From VAXT01 sp035318925 (GTDB lineage Bacteria; Actinomycetota; Thermoleophilia; Gaiellales; Gaiellaceae), in NCBI GenBank assembly GCA_035318925.1, contig DATHDS010000008.1:1-64000 (forward strand): a DNA stretch of 64,000 nucleotides, written 5' to 3'. Positions within the stretch are counted from its first letter, which is position 1, and each line of letters starts with the position of its first letter. The translations under genes and the position numbers were made by a program. Positions 32,134 to 41,602 of this stretch are shown here, piece by piece. The notes under the pieces are model-generated. The model worked only from the letters and a program-made list of their open reading frames with translations, was not told the origin of the DNA and did no database searches.

Positions 32134-33545
32134 GCCGCGCTGACGACGTGGAGCTGAGGCGTCCACTCCGCCAGCTCTAGCTTGAAGTCCATCTGGGTAC
32201 CTCGGCGATACTCCTCACTAGCCCCAGCGAGGATTGCTTCGAAAGCAGCGACGATGGTCGTGTCGAACTGGCTTTCGACAGCCTGAGCCAACCGGAGCCT
32301 CGCAACCTGGCTGGGCATCGCGTCACGGTACGGCCGGTCCGAGGTCATAGCGTTGTAGGCGTCCGCCACGGAGATGATCCTCGACAGCAAGGGAATCTCC
32401 TCTCCGACTAGACCATCGGGATAGCCCTGGCCATCAACTCTTTCGTGGTGATGACGAACGATTCGTGCAATCTCGGCATAGTCATCGACCTTGGCCAGAA
32501 TGCGCTCGCCTATTGCCGGGTGCTCCTCCATCTGCCGGCGCTCCTCAAGCGTGAGAGCCCCAGGTTTCTCGAGCAAACCAGGCGGCAGCCCGATCTTTCC
32601 GATGTCGTGAACAAGCCCGCACAGATGGACGAGTTGTTGCTGTCTCGGCTCAAGCTCGAGGCGCTCGGCGATGTTCCTGGCGTATATGGCGACCGCCGCG
32701 GAGTGTCCAGCTGTGTATCGATCTCGAGCATCCAACGTAGCGACGAGTGCGCTTGCAAAAGAAAGGTTGGCTCGTTCGAGTTGAAGATTTGCGTCGACCA
32801 GGTCCTCGGCTAGCCGACGCTGATCTTGGTACATCAAGAAGGATCTCTGGGCGGCCAGAGCCGGAGCTAAGAAGAGAGGGAGCGTCCAAGGCGACATCTG
32901 CCTGTAACCCAGCACGAGAAGCGCGACGACGGGTGCATAGAGAGGCAATGCGGTGAGAAGGAGAGGCCCGAAAGTTCGCAGTAGCGAAAGAGGGTTCCCG
33001 TGCCCTCTCAGCTTGAAGAGGACCGCACCGAGCGCCATGTCGGATGCTTGCGCTGTCAGAACTGCGCCAACCGTAGCGACAGCAATTCTCGTTGCGTCAC
33101 TGTGTGAGCCCTCGACATGAACTGCGACGAGGCCTGCGCACGCGGCTCCGAGTGAGCGACCCGACGCATAGCTAAGCCAACGTACGTACGGCCGGGGGAA
33201 GACTCCCAGCACGGAGGCGACTGACACGACCATCGCGGCAAGCGGGCCAAAGAGAACTGCTGCGATTAGCTGAGGGAACAGCGAGATTGAGGCTTCTGCG
33301 GACAGCTTGAGCTTGCCGCGACCGACATGCGCCGTGCTGTTGAGTTCAATCTTCCCCCGCTCGGCAATCAGTGCAGCCCCAGCAAGAGCCGCGATCGCCC
33401 AGAGATTCCCAAGCGTATAGCCCGTAAGGGCAAGAGCAGTCGCGAGCAAAAGGGCCGCTACGGCCAGGGAAAGAGCGAACAAAGCGACTGGCGGCTCGAC
33501 AGACTCGGACTTCAGTAAACCTTCAGAAATCCCTTTGATTCTCAC
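32130..33545 (-). CDS. membrane-anchored HD-GYP domain phosphodiesterase-like protein
   Basis: 471 residues from GTG 33545. About eight hydrophobic segments form an N-terminal membrane sensor (MASE-like), followed by a linker helix (QRRLAEDLVDANLQLERANL) and an HD-GYP domain: ARDRYTAGHSAAVAIYARNI, LCGLVHDIGKIGLPPGLLEK, EEHPAIGERIL, and VRHHHERVDGQGYPDGL with the GYP motif. The metal-binding HD and the downstream His residues are present. It probably degrades cyclic-di-GMP. A TATACC -10-like box on this strand ends 8 bp before the GTG, so the mRNA could be leaderless. A longer frame upstream lacks protein character. Confidence 0.88.
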   Translation of the reverse strand: MRIKGISEGLLKSESVEPPVALFALSLAVAALLLATALALTGYTLGNLWAIAALAGAALIAERGKIELNSTAHVGRGKLKLSAEASISLFPQLIAAVLFGPLAAMVVSVASVLGVFPRPYVRWLSYASGRSLGAACAGLVAVHVEGSHSDATRIAVATVGAVLTAQASDMALGAVLFKLRGHGNPLSLLRTFGPLLLTALPLYAPVVALLVLGYRQMSPWTLPLFLAPALAAQRSFLMYQDQRRLAEDLVDANLQLERANLSFASALVATLDARDRYTAGHSAAVAIYARNIAERLELEPRQQQLVHLCGLVHDIGKIGLPPGLLEKPGALTLEERRQMEEHPAIGERILAKVDDYAEIARIVRHHHERVDGQGYPDGLVGEEIPLLSRIISVADAYNAMTSDRPYRDAMPSQVARLRLAQAVESQFDTTIVAAFEAILAGASEEYRRGTQMDFKLELAEWTPQLHVVSAA

Positions 33546-33600
33546 CCAGAAGGGGTATACCCTCGGGGAGTCGTCAGTCCCTAACACAGGAGTGGGAAAA

Positions 33601-33666
33601 ATGCGCAAAGCTATGCTTCGACTCATTTCTCGGGCAGCTAGCCCGGGGAACATCTCGATCTGGTAG
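33601..33666 (+). CDS. possible 21-residue peptide ORF
   Basis: ATG 33601 to a TAG ending at 33666 encodes MRKAMLRLISRAASPGNISIW. AGGAG lies 7 bp upstream. A TTGATT/TATACC pair upstream (15-bp spacer) may be a weak promoter on this strand. It is divergent from the HD-GYP gene. Short basic amphipathic peptides like this can be signals or leaders, but chance occurrence is quite possible. Confidence 0.3.
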   Translation: MRKAMLRLISRAASPGNISIW

Positions 33667-33787
33667 GGGATCCACCGTACCTTCCGTTCTCCACAGGCAT
33701 CGGGCATCCCCCTGTTGAGGGATATCCACAAAGCTGTGGAAAACTGAAGAAGTTAGAGCCGTGGCGAAGAGGGTCAGAGCCGCGGCT

Positions 33788-34117
33788 CTAGCCGATTATT
33801 GAGCGACGGAAGCCTACGGCGACTGCATGTGCACGAGAGCGCGCTTGCAGCTTCGCGAGTAGGTGTCGCACATGGCTCTTCACCGTCTCTTCCGAAAGGA
33901 ACAGCCGGTGGCCGATCTCGCGGTTGACCAGGCCCTCCGAGATCAGCTGGAGCACCTCGACCTCGCGGGCAGTGGGCTCCTGCTCGAGCTCCCTGAGCGG
34001 CGCGGCAAACGGAATGACCTCCGCGTTGCCCTGGCCCCGCCTCGCGGCCACTGCGTCAAAACGACGCGAGTGGTCGACATAACGGGACAGGATCTCTTTT
34101 CGCTCTGCAGCATCCAC
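33788..34117 (-). CDS. stand-alone LuxR-type HTH regulator
   Basis: 109 residues: an N-terminal ~45-residue segment of unknown fold (KEILSRYVDHSRRFDAVAAR) and a LuxR helix-turn-helix (PTAREVEVLQLISEGLVNRE, IGHRLFLSEETVKSHVRHLL, AKLQARSRAHAVAVGF). There is no receiver domain, so activity is not set by phosphorelay. It resembles short LuxR regulators scattered in Thermoleophilia. It lies between the dpp operon and HD-GYP gene, all leftward; the 242-bp gap after it contains the possible peptide ORF. Confidence 0.85.
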   Translation of the reverse strand: MDAAERKEILSRYVDHSRRFDAVAARRGQGNAEVIPFAAPLRELEQEPTAREVEVLQLISEGLVNREIGHRLFLSEETVKSHVRHLLAKLQARSRAHAVAVGFRRSIIG

Positions 34118-34180
34118 GACAATCCGCGTATCGGCGCGGTTCGCTGGCTGCTTTAGGAGCCTCGCTCCCTATATCGAGGG

Positions 34181-35280
<1,100 letters not shown>

Positions 35281-35284
<4 letters not shown>

Positions 35285-36306
35285 GCGACCCTCGCCTCTC
35301 CGGAGATCGTGCCCTCCCGGAGCCTGCGCTTGTCGTCCACCGACAGCCAGCAGCGGTCGAGGTGGTGCGGCGCCTCGACGCGATTCTCGAGCTCGGGCTC
35401 CTCCTGGCACTTGTCGAACACGTGGGGACACCGTGGGCGGAACTTGCAGCCGCGCGGCAGGTTGATCAGCGAGGGCGGTGAGCCCGTGATCGAGTGCAGC
35501 TGCTCCGGCTTCGGCCGGTCGAGCCGCGGGATCGAGCCGAGCAGGCCCCAGGTGTAGGGCATCTGCGGGTCGTAGAAGATGTCGGCCTTCGAGCCGCGCT
35601 CCACGCCCCGGCCGGCGTACATGACGAAGACGTCGTCCGAGAACTCGGCGACCACGCCCAGGTCGTGTGTGATCAGAATCACGGCCGAGTCGAAGTCGGC
35701 CCGCAGCGTGTCGAGCAGCGCGAGGATCTGCGCCTGGATGGTCACGTCCAGGGCGGTCGTCGGCTCGTCGGCGATCAGGATGTCGGGGTTGCAGGAGAGG
35801 GCCATCGCGATCATGGCCCGCTGGCGCATCCCGCCCGAGAACTGGTGCGGGTAGTCGTCCACGCGTTTCTCCGGATTCGGGAACCCGACCTGCCGGAGGA
35901 GCTCGACGGCTCGCCTTTTTGCCTGCCGCTTCGACACCGACTCATGGGTGACGATCGCCTCGACGATCTGGTCGCCGACCTTGTAGACCGGGTTCAGCGA
36001 CGTCATCGGGTCCTGGAAGATCATCGCGATCTCGTTCCCGCGAACGTCCCGCAGCCGCGACTCCGACATCGACAGCAGGTCCCGCCCCTTGTAGAGGACC
36101 TCGCCCTCGAATGCGGTGTTGTGGGCGCGCGTCAGGCCGAGGATCGTGAGCGCGGTCACGCTCTTGCCGGAGCCTGACTCGCCGACGATGCCGAGCACCT
36201 TGCTGGGCTCGAGCTCGAAGTCGACGCCGTCCACAGCGCGCACGATCCCGTCCTCGGTCGCAAAGCGGACCTTGAGGCCCTTCACCTCGAGTATCGGCTC
36301 CGGCAT
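35281..36306 (-). CDS. dppD: oligo/dipeptide ABC transporter ATP-binding protein (DppD-like)
   Basis: 341 residues from ATG 36306. Walker A GIVGESGSGKSVTALTILGL, Q-loop MIFQDPMTSLNPVYKVG, signature FSGGMRQRAMIAMALSCNPD, Walker B LIADEPTTALDVTIQAQIL, switch ILITHDLGVVAEFSDD. The C-terminal Cys region is CKFRPRCPHVFDKCQ. With DppF it forms the nucleotide-binding pair of the importer. It overlaps dppB by one base. Confidence 0.95.
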
Positions 36307-37289
36307 CAGGCCGGTCGAATCCGCGGATCGAGGAAGACGTAGATGAAGTCGACGATCGCGCTGAAGACAACGATGAAGAACGCACCGTAGAGCGTGACGC
36401 CCATGATCGGCGGCAGGTCGAGGTTGCCCACCGATTGCGCCGCGTACCACCCGACTCCACGCAACTCGAAGACGGTCTCGGTGAGAATCGCGCCCCCGCC
36501 GAGCACCGCTGCGAAGTCGAGGCCGAACAGGCTGACGATCGGGATCATCGAGTTCCGCAGGACGTGCTTCAGCAGCACGCGTCGCGGAGACAGGCCCTTG
36601 GCCTTGGCCGTGCGGACATAGTCCTCGTTCATGGCGTCGAGCATGTTCGAGCGCAGGACGCGTCCGTAGAAGCCGATGAAGATCACGGACAGCACGAACC
36701 AGGGCATGATCAGGTGGTTCGCCCATTGCACCGGGTCCGTCGTCAGCCCCACGTACCCCCCGTCGGGAAAGACGGGGTTGTTCGGCTTTTCGGCCAGGAA
36801 GTACCGCAGCACGATCGCGAGCCAGGCCACAGGCATCGAGACCCCGACGAGCGCGAATCCGGTGATCAGCCGATCGGACCAGCGCCCGGCCGTGATCGCG
36901 GATAAGACGCCGACGAGGATGCCGAAGAACAGCCAGATCACCCCCGCGCCGATGCAGAGCGAGAACGTGGCCGGAATCCCCTTCTTGATCTCGGCGGCGA
37001 CGTCCGTCCGCGTGTCGAACGACCGCAAGATGTCGTACTCGCCGTGCTTGCCCGGCAGGAAGCCGTTGCCCGCCTTCTGCATCATCCGCACGTACTGGAC
37101 GTAGATCGGGCGGTCGAAGCCCCACTTCTTGCGGATGTTGACGATGTTCTGCTGAGACGGATTCTTCCCGGCCATGCGCTCGGCCGGGTCGCCACCGGGG
37201 ACGAGGACGAAGACGATGAAGACGAGCACGCTGACCGCGAAGAGCACGGCGAACATGCCGATGATCCGCCGAATCGTGAACGCCAGCAT
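36306..37289 (-). CDS. dppB: oligo/dipeptide ABC transporter permease (DppB-like)
   Basis: 327 residues from ATG 37289. The first helix is IIGMFAVLFAVSVLVFIVFV, then GGDPAERMAGKNPSQQ and the membrane-domain core with the EAA-type loop YVRTAKAKGLSPRRVLLKHV preceded by GRVLRSNMLDAMNED. The remaining helices are canonical for binding-protein-dependent transport. It lies immediately downstream of dppC with a one-base overlap. An 800-bp open extension upstream was rejected as an antisense/alternate frame of dppC. Confidence 0.95.
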   Translation of the reverse strand: MLAFTIRRIIGMFAVLFAVSVLVFIVFVLVPGGDPAERMAGKNPSQQNIVNIRKKWGFDRPIYVQYVRMMQKAGNGFLPGKHGEYDILRSFDTRTDVAAEIKKGIPATFSLCIGAGVIWLFFGILVGVLSAITAGRWSDRLITGFALVGVSMPVAWLAIVLRYFLAEKPNNPVFPDGGYVGLTTDPVQWANHLIMPWFVLSVIFIGFYGRVLRSNMLDAMNEDYVRTAKAKGLSPRRVLLKHVLRNSMIPIVSLFGLDFAAVLGGGAILTETVFELRGVGWYAAQSVGNLDLPPIMGVTLYGAFFIVVFSAIVDFIYVFLDPRIRPA

Positions 37290-38380
37290 CAGTGCTCGAT
37301 CCTCACTTTGGCGCGAGGGTCGAGCGCGTCGCGCAAGCCGTCGCCGAAGATGTTGAGCGACAGGACGGTGAGCACGATCGCGATTCCGGGCGCGACTGCG
37401 AGCCACGGCGCCGTGTGGATCTGTTGCTGCCCGCTCGCGATCAGGTTCCCCCACGACGCGTCGGGCAGACGCACGCCCGCGCCGAGGTACGAGAGCCCCG
37501 CCTCCGTCAGGATGTCGGTCGCCACGATCAGCGTGAAGAAGACGAGGATCGTCGAGGCGACGTTCGGCAGCAGGTCGGAGAACATGATGCGGATCGGCCC
37601 CGCGCCTTGGCCGACTGCGGCCTCGACGAACTCCTTTTGGCGCAGAGACAGGACCTGGCCCCGGACCGGCCGGCCGATGTAGGGGATCAGCACGTACGAG
37701 ATGACGAGGACCGGAATCCACAGGCTTCCGGGCTCGATGTGGATGCCGAAGTGGTGGAATCCGTTGACTGAGAGCGCGCTGCCGAGCGCAATCGCGAGCA
37801 GAAGCACCGGGAAGGCCCAGATCAGGTCGAAGAAGCGGCTGATGACCCAGTCGACCCAGCCTCCGTAGTAGCCCGCGAGTAAGGCCAGGATCACCGCGAT
37901 CACCGAGCAGATGAACGCGGATCCGATCCCGATGATCAGGGAGTTGCGGCCCCCGTAGAGCATCCGCACGGCGGCATCCCGGCCGAGGTTGTCGGCGCCG
38001 AGCACGAAGCGGCCGTGAGCATGCCACCACGTTGGGCCGAGGACGATGATCGACTTGCTCGTGTCGAAGGTGTTCGTCTTCGGGTCGTATACCGCCCCGC
38101 CGCCGATGACCACCTTCTCCTTCCCGCCGACCTTCACCGTTTCGGCAACATGCGTGTCGTTCGGCCCGGTGTGGGCAACGTGGTGCGCGTACACGGGCGC
38201 GAACGCGCACGCGAGGACGATCAGGCAGAAGACTGCGAACGCGACCAGCGCCACGTAGTTGCGCCGCAACCGGCGCCAGGCCAGATACCACGGGCTGCGC
38301 CCGACGATTGCGACCTCGTGCTCCTCGGCGGCGAGGAGCGCCGGCGTGTCGAGCGACGGATCGACTGCGTGTTCGGCCAT
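37289..38380 (-). CDS. dppC: oligo/dipeptide ABC transporter permease (DppC-like)
   Basis: 363 residues. An N-terminal cytoplasmic tail leads to the first helix (YVALVAFAVFCLIVLACAFA), a periplasmic loop of about 80 residues, longer than usual, and then the permease core: RFVLGADNLGRDAAVRMLYG, GIGSAFICSVIAVILALLAG and an EAA loop QKEFVEAAVGQGAGPIRIMF. It ends with FGDGLRDALDPR, a common end for this family. It partners DppB. It is separated from dppA by 77 bp containing a hairpin. Confidence 0.95.
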   Translation of the reverse strand: MAEHAVDPSLDTPALLAAEEHEVAIVGRSPWYLAWRRLRRNYVALVAFAVFCLIVLACAFAPVYAHHVAHTGPNDTHVAETVKVGGKEKVVIGGGAVYDPKTNTFDTSKSIIVLGPTWWHAHGRFVLGADNLGRDAAVRMLYGGRNSLIIGIGSAFICSVIAVILALLAGYYGGWVDWVISRFFDLIWAFPVLLLAIALGSALSVNGFHHFGIHIEPGSLWIPVLVISYVLIPYIGRPVRGQVLSLRQKEFVEAAVGQGAGPIRIMFSDLLPNVASTILVFFTLIVATDILTEAGLSYLGAGVRLPDASWGNLIASGQQQIHTAPWLAVAPGIAIVLTVLSLNIFGDGLRDALDPRAKVRIEH

Positions 38381-38407
38381 GTCCTCCGACTCGGTCGCGA
38401 GTGTCGA

Positions 38408-38437
38408 GAGTGAGGGCGCCCGGAGGCGCCCTCACTC
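38408..38437 (-). terminator. strong intercistronic hairpin after dppA
   Basis: Perfect 13-bp arms (38408-38420, GAGTGAGGGCGCC, and 38425-38437) with a CGGA loop. It lies just past the dppA stop and before dppC. In this position such hairpins usually protect the binding-protein mRNA or terminate partly, so that binding protein exceeds permease. Confidence 0.75.
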
Positions 38438-38457
38438 ATGTCGAAATGGCTATCCCG

Positions 38458-40089
38458 CTACTTCCTGCAAACGCGGGACAAGTCGAAGCCGTAGAGGGCC
38501 TGCATGTGGATGCAGCCCATCTGCTTGGTGAAGAACTCCGGGAAGACGCGGTTCGACCATGGCGCCCACGGAGCCTGCTGCATGATCTCCTTCTCGACCT
38601 TCGTCCAGCGAGCGTTCACGGCCGGAGTCAGGTTCGGTTCCTTCTTGAGGGCTTCGATCTCCTTGTTGATCTTCTTGTTGTTGAACCAGGCGTAGTTGTT
38701 GTTGTCCTGGGCGGTGATGCGATTGCCGTTCAGGAGGACGTCGAACCAGTCGAGCGGGTGTGGATAGTCCTCGAGCCAGCGCGCCCAGCCAGTCTGCGCA
38801 TGGGTGTTCTCGTTGCCGATCGTCGAGTAGTAGGTCGACCTCGGCAGGATCGTCAGCCTCGCGTTCAGGCCGATGTCGTTCAGCACCGACGTGTAGTACT
38901 GGCCCGCCGTCACCGCGTCGTCCACGGCACGCGTCCAGACCGTGACGTGAGCGCCCCTGGCGCCCGCGGCCGTGATCATCTGCGTGGCCTTGGAGACGTT
39001 GCGCGAGTACAGAGTCAGCTTCTTGTACGACGGATACGTCGGCGGGAGCACGTTCTGCGTCGGCCGCCCGAGCCCGCCCCAGACGAGCGTGACCATTGCC
39101 TGGCGGTCGATCGCCATGTTGACCGCCTTGCGCACCTGGAGCTTGTCGAAGGGCGCCTGCGTCGTGTTCATCCAGAAGTAGTACGTGTTCGCAGCCGCGC
39201 GCAGCTTCAGCTGCCCTCTGCTCCTGGCGTTCGCGATGCGATCCGGCGGGATGGCCGCGTTCGTGTAGTCGGCCTGCCCGTCGATCACTTTCTGGACAGC
39301 CGCGTTGGCGTCACCGTTGAAGGTGACATCGACACGATTCGGATTCCCACGCGGGATGTACTTCGTCGGCTTGAAGTGCGTATTCCGGACCATGGAGAAG
39401 CCACGGCTCGGGTCGTAGTTGATGATGCGGTACGGCCCGGTCGAGGGGATCGTGCCGTTCTGGATCGCGCTTGGCGTCCCGGTGGGGACCGGCGCCGCGA
39501 AGATCAGCGCGAGGATCGTGAGGAAGTCTCCACGCCGCTTCGTGAGCTTGATCGTGATCGTCCGCCTGGCGTTGTTCGTCTTGATGCCGGGGATGTCGCC
39601 GGTGAGGTTCTTCTGGAACTCCTCCGCCCCGACAATGCCCGTGTAGAACCCCACTCCCTGGCCGGTGGCGAGGAAGCCGCGCTTGATCGTGTACTTGAAA
39701 TCGGACGCCTTCACCTTCGAGCCATCCGAGTACCTCAGCCCCTTGCGGAGCTTGAACTTGTAGGTCAGGCCGTTGGCCGAGACCGTCGGCAGCGATCGCG
39801 CCAGGCCCGGCACGAGCTTGTAGCCGGCCCCGCCGTCGACGTGCCGATAGGTGATGAGGGTCTCGTAGACGTCCCACATCGCCCACCACGCCTGGCCTGT
39901 ATAGGCCTGCTGCGGGTCGAGGAAGTCGACCGTGTCGAGCACGGCCCTCAGCGTCCCGACGGCGTGCGAATGCTGCGGCGCCGCGTTCGAGCGATTGGCC
40001 GAGACACCGAATGCGACCGCCATGAGCGAAACCGCGGCAGCGAGCCCGGCAACGCTCGCCACCCACGTCCATTGTCGCTTTCTAATCAT
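38458..40089 (-). CDS. dppA: peptide ABC transporter substrate-binding protein (DppA/OppA-like)
   Basis: 543 residues from ATG 40089, with GGAGG 5 nt upstream. A signal peptide (MIRKRQWTWVASVAGLAAAV, SLMAVAFGVSANRSNA) is followed by the SBP family 5 fold: VDFLDPQQAYTGQAWWAMWD, VYETLITY, LPTVSANGLTYKFKLRKGLR, YSDGSKVKASDFKYTIKRG and later NVLPPTYPSY. No lipobox Cys is visible at the signal end, so it may be released or held otherwise. It binds peptides or similar ligands and delivers them to DppBC. It is the first gene of the leftward operon. Confidence 0.95.
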   Translation of the reverse strand: MIRKRQWTWVASVAGLAAAVSLMAVAFGVSANRSNAAPQHSHAVGTLRAVLDTVDFLDPQQAYTGQAWWAMWDVYETLITYRHVDGGAGYKLVPGLARSLPTVSANGLTYKFKLRKGLRYSDGSKVKASDFKYTIKRGFLATGQGVGFYTGIVGAEEFQKNLTGDIPGIKTNNARRTITIKLTKRRGDFLTILALIFAAPVPTGTPSAIQNGTIPSTGPYRIINYDPSRGFSMVRNTHFKPTKYIPRGNPNRVDVTFNGDANAAVQKVIDGQADYTNAAIPPDRIANARSRGQLKLRAAANTYYFWMNTTQAPFDKLQVRKAVNMAIDRQAMVTLVWGGLGRPTQNVLPPTYPSYKKLTLYSRNVSKATQMITAAGARGAHVTVWTRAVDDAVTAGQYYTSVLNDIGLNARLTILPRSTYYSTIGNENTHAQTGWARWLEDYPHPLDWFDVLLNGNRITAQDNNNYAWFNNKKINKEIEALKKEPNLTPAVNARWTKVEKEIMQQAPWAPWSNRVFPEFFTKQMGCIHMQALYGFDLSRVCRK

Positions 40090-40173
40090 TCGCACCTCCA
40101 GTTGGCTAGACCCCGAATGTTGCAAGGGGGGAATCTTCGCAAAAGTGGAGACGCGGCGGCTGAGAAACAGTTA

Positions 40174-40195
40174 GGGACCCCCTGCGCGGGGCCTC
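40174..40195 (-). terminator. imperfect GC hairpin between cyclase fusion and dppA
   Basis: GGCCCC and GGGGTCC-type arms (with one bulge) at 40174-40195, read leftward after the stop of the cyclase fusion gene at 40212. A short T-rich stretch (CTAACTGTTTCTC) follows. A modest candidate terminator. Confidence 0.45.
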
Positions 40196-40211
40196 ATCTT
40201 CGTGTTCCGGC

Positions 40212-41558
40212 TTACACGTTTTCGACGGCGAAAAGGCGCCACTCGCCGGGTACGCCCTTCAGCTCGACAGCCCCACGTTCCCGGAAGCCGATCCCGGAGC
40301 CGGCGACGAGATCCTTGACCGTGCTCGACACGAGCACCTCCCCGGGCGCTGCCTCCTTCGCGACACGAGCACCGATGTGCACGGCGATCCCCGCCACCTT
40401 GTCGTTGACTTGCTCGCACTCGCCCGTGTGCAGGCCGGCCCGCACCTCGAGCCCTGCCTCCTTCACTGTCTCCGTGATTGCATACGCACAACGCATCGCC
40501 CGGGCCGGCCCGTCGAAGCTCGCGAAGAAGCCGTCGCCGGCCGTGTCGATCTCGATGCCGCGGAAGCGGGCGAGTTGGCGGCGGATCAGCAGATGATGCT
40601 CCGTGAGCAATTCGCGCCAGCCCGCGTCTCCGAGCTCGGCCGCCCTCGCCGTCGAACCGACGATGTCGGTGAAGAGCACCGTTGCCAGCACGCGGCTGGG
40701 CTCGGTCTCGTCCCACGGCGCTTCCCAGGTCTCGAGCAGGAACTGCTCGATCGCGTTCAGGTAAGGCGCCGAATCGCCGGCAAACGGCGCGTGCGCTGCG
40801 CCGGGGAGCTCAGCGTGCCTCGCGCCGGGAATGAGACGCGCGGCAAGCCGGGACCCTTCCCGCAGCCCCTCGGGCTCCTCGGCCCGGTTGACGACGAGCG
40901 TCGGTACGCGGATGGACGGCAAGACGGCGCGCACGTCGACGTCCTTGTTCATCCGGTTGAGCGCGTCGTGCGCGCCCGGACTCGCTCCTTGCCGGAACAA
41001 GGTGACCATCCCCTCGAAGCTCTCTTCGTCGAGGCCTGGAGCGACCCCTTGCACCGTTTGCCTTATGAACTGGACCTCGCCCCAGCGGCGCAGCTCTTCC
41101 TCAGACGCTCGCTCCCAGGCATCTTCGGTGTAGCCCCACGGGAAGTCAGGCGCCCACAGCGAGCGGATCAACCCGCCACAGAGCACGAGGGCCCAGGTTC
41201 TCTCCGGATATGTGGCGGCGAAAACGATGCTCATCGGCGCGCCTTCGGATAACCCGAGCAGCGCTGCGCGCTTGGAGCCGGCGGCGTCCATGACCGCGCG
41301 CACGTCGTCCATGCGCGTCTCGATCGTCGGGGCACCGGTTACCCGGTCCGACATTCCAGTCCCCCGCTTGTCGAAAACGATCAGGCGCGAGAACGAGGCG
41401 AGGCGGCGGAGGAAGGCCGCCCAGGCCGGGATCCCCCAGACGAGCTCCACGTGCGAGACCGATCCTGGGACGAAGACGAGGTCGAACGCGCCCTCACCCA
41501 GGACCTGATAGGCGATGTTGACCTCGCCGCTCCGGGCGTACTGCGTCTCCGGCGTCAC
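40212..41558 (-). CDS. alpha/beta-hydrolase fused to class III adenylyl/guanylyl cyclase
   Basis: 448 residues. The N-terminal ~270 are an alpha/beta hydrolase: VFVPGSVSHVELVWGIPAWA, LIVFDKRGTGMSD, nucleophile elbow LLGLSEGAPMSIVFAATYPE (GLSEG), and a late His near AELPGAAHAPFAGD. The C-terminal ~165 are a cyclase catalytic domain: VLATVLFTDIVGSTARAAEL, metal and substrate residues in EIDTAGDGFFASFDGPARAM, and VRAGLHTGECEQVNDKVAGI. This fusion recurs in actinobacteria and probably senses a small ligand via the hydrolase fold to make a cyclic nucleotide. The gene stands alone between dppA and a sigma factor. Confidence 0.92.
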   Translation of the reverse strand: MTPETQYARSGEVNIAYQVLGEGAFDLVFVPGSVSHVELVWGIPAWAAFLRRLASFSRLIVFDKRGTGMSDRVTGAPTIETRMDDVRAVMDAAGSKRAALLGLSEGAPMSIVFAATYPERTWALVLCGGLIRSLWAPDFPWGYTEDAWERASEEELRRWGEVQFIRQTVQGVAPGLDEESFEGMVTLFRQGASPGAHDALNRMNKDVDVRAVLPSIRVPTLVVNRAEEPEGLREGSRLAARLIPGARHAELPGAAHAPFAGDSAPYLNAIEQFLLETWEAPWDETEPSRVLATVLFTDIVGSTARAAELGDAGWRELLTEHHLLIRRQLARFRGIEIDTAGDGFFASFDGPARAMRCAYAITETVKEAGLEVRAGLHTGECEQVNDKVAGIAVHIGARVAKEAAPGEVLVSSTVKDLVAGSGIGFRERGAVELKGVPGEWRLFAVENV

Positions 41559-41602
41559 AGCCGCATTCTCGCTCGGCAGGGCCGCCGAGTTCCAGTTCGG
41601 GC

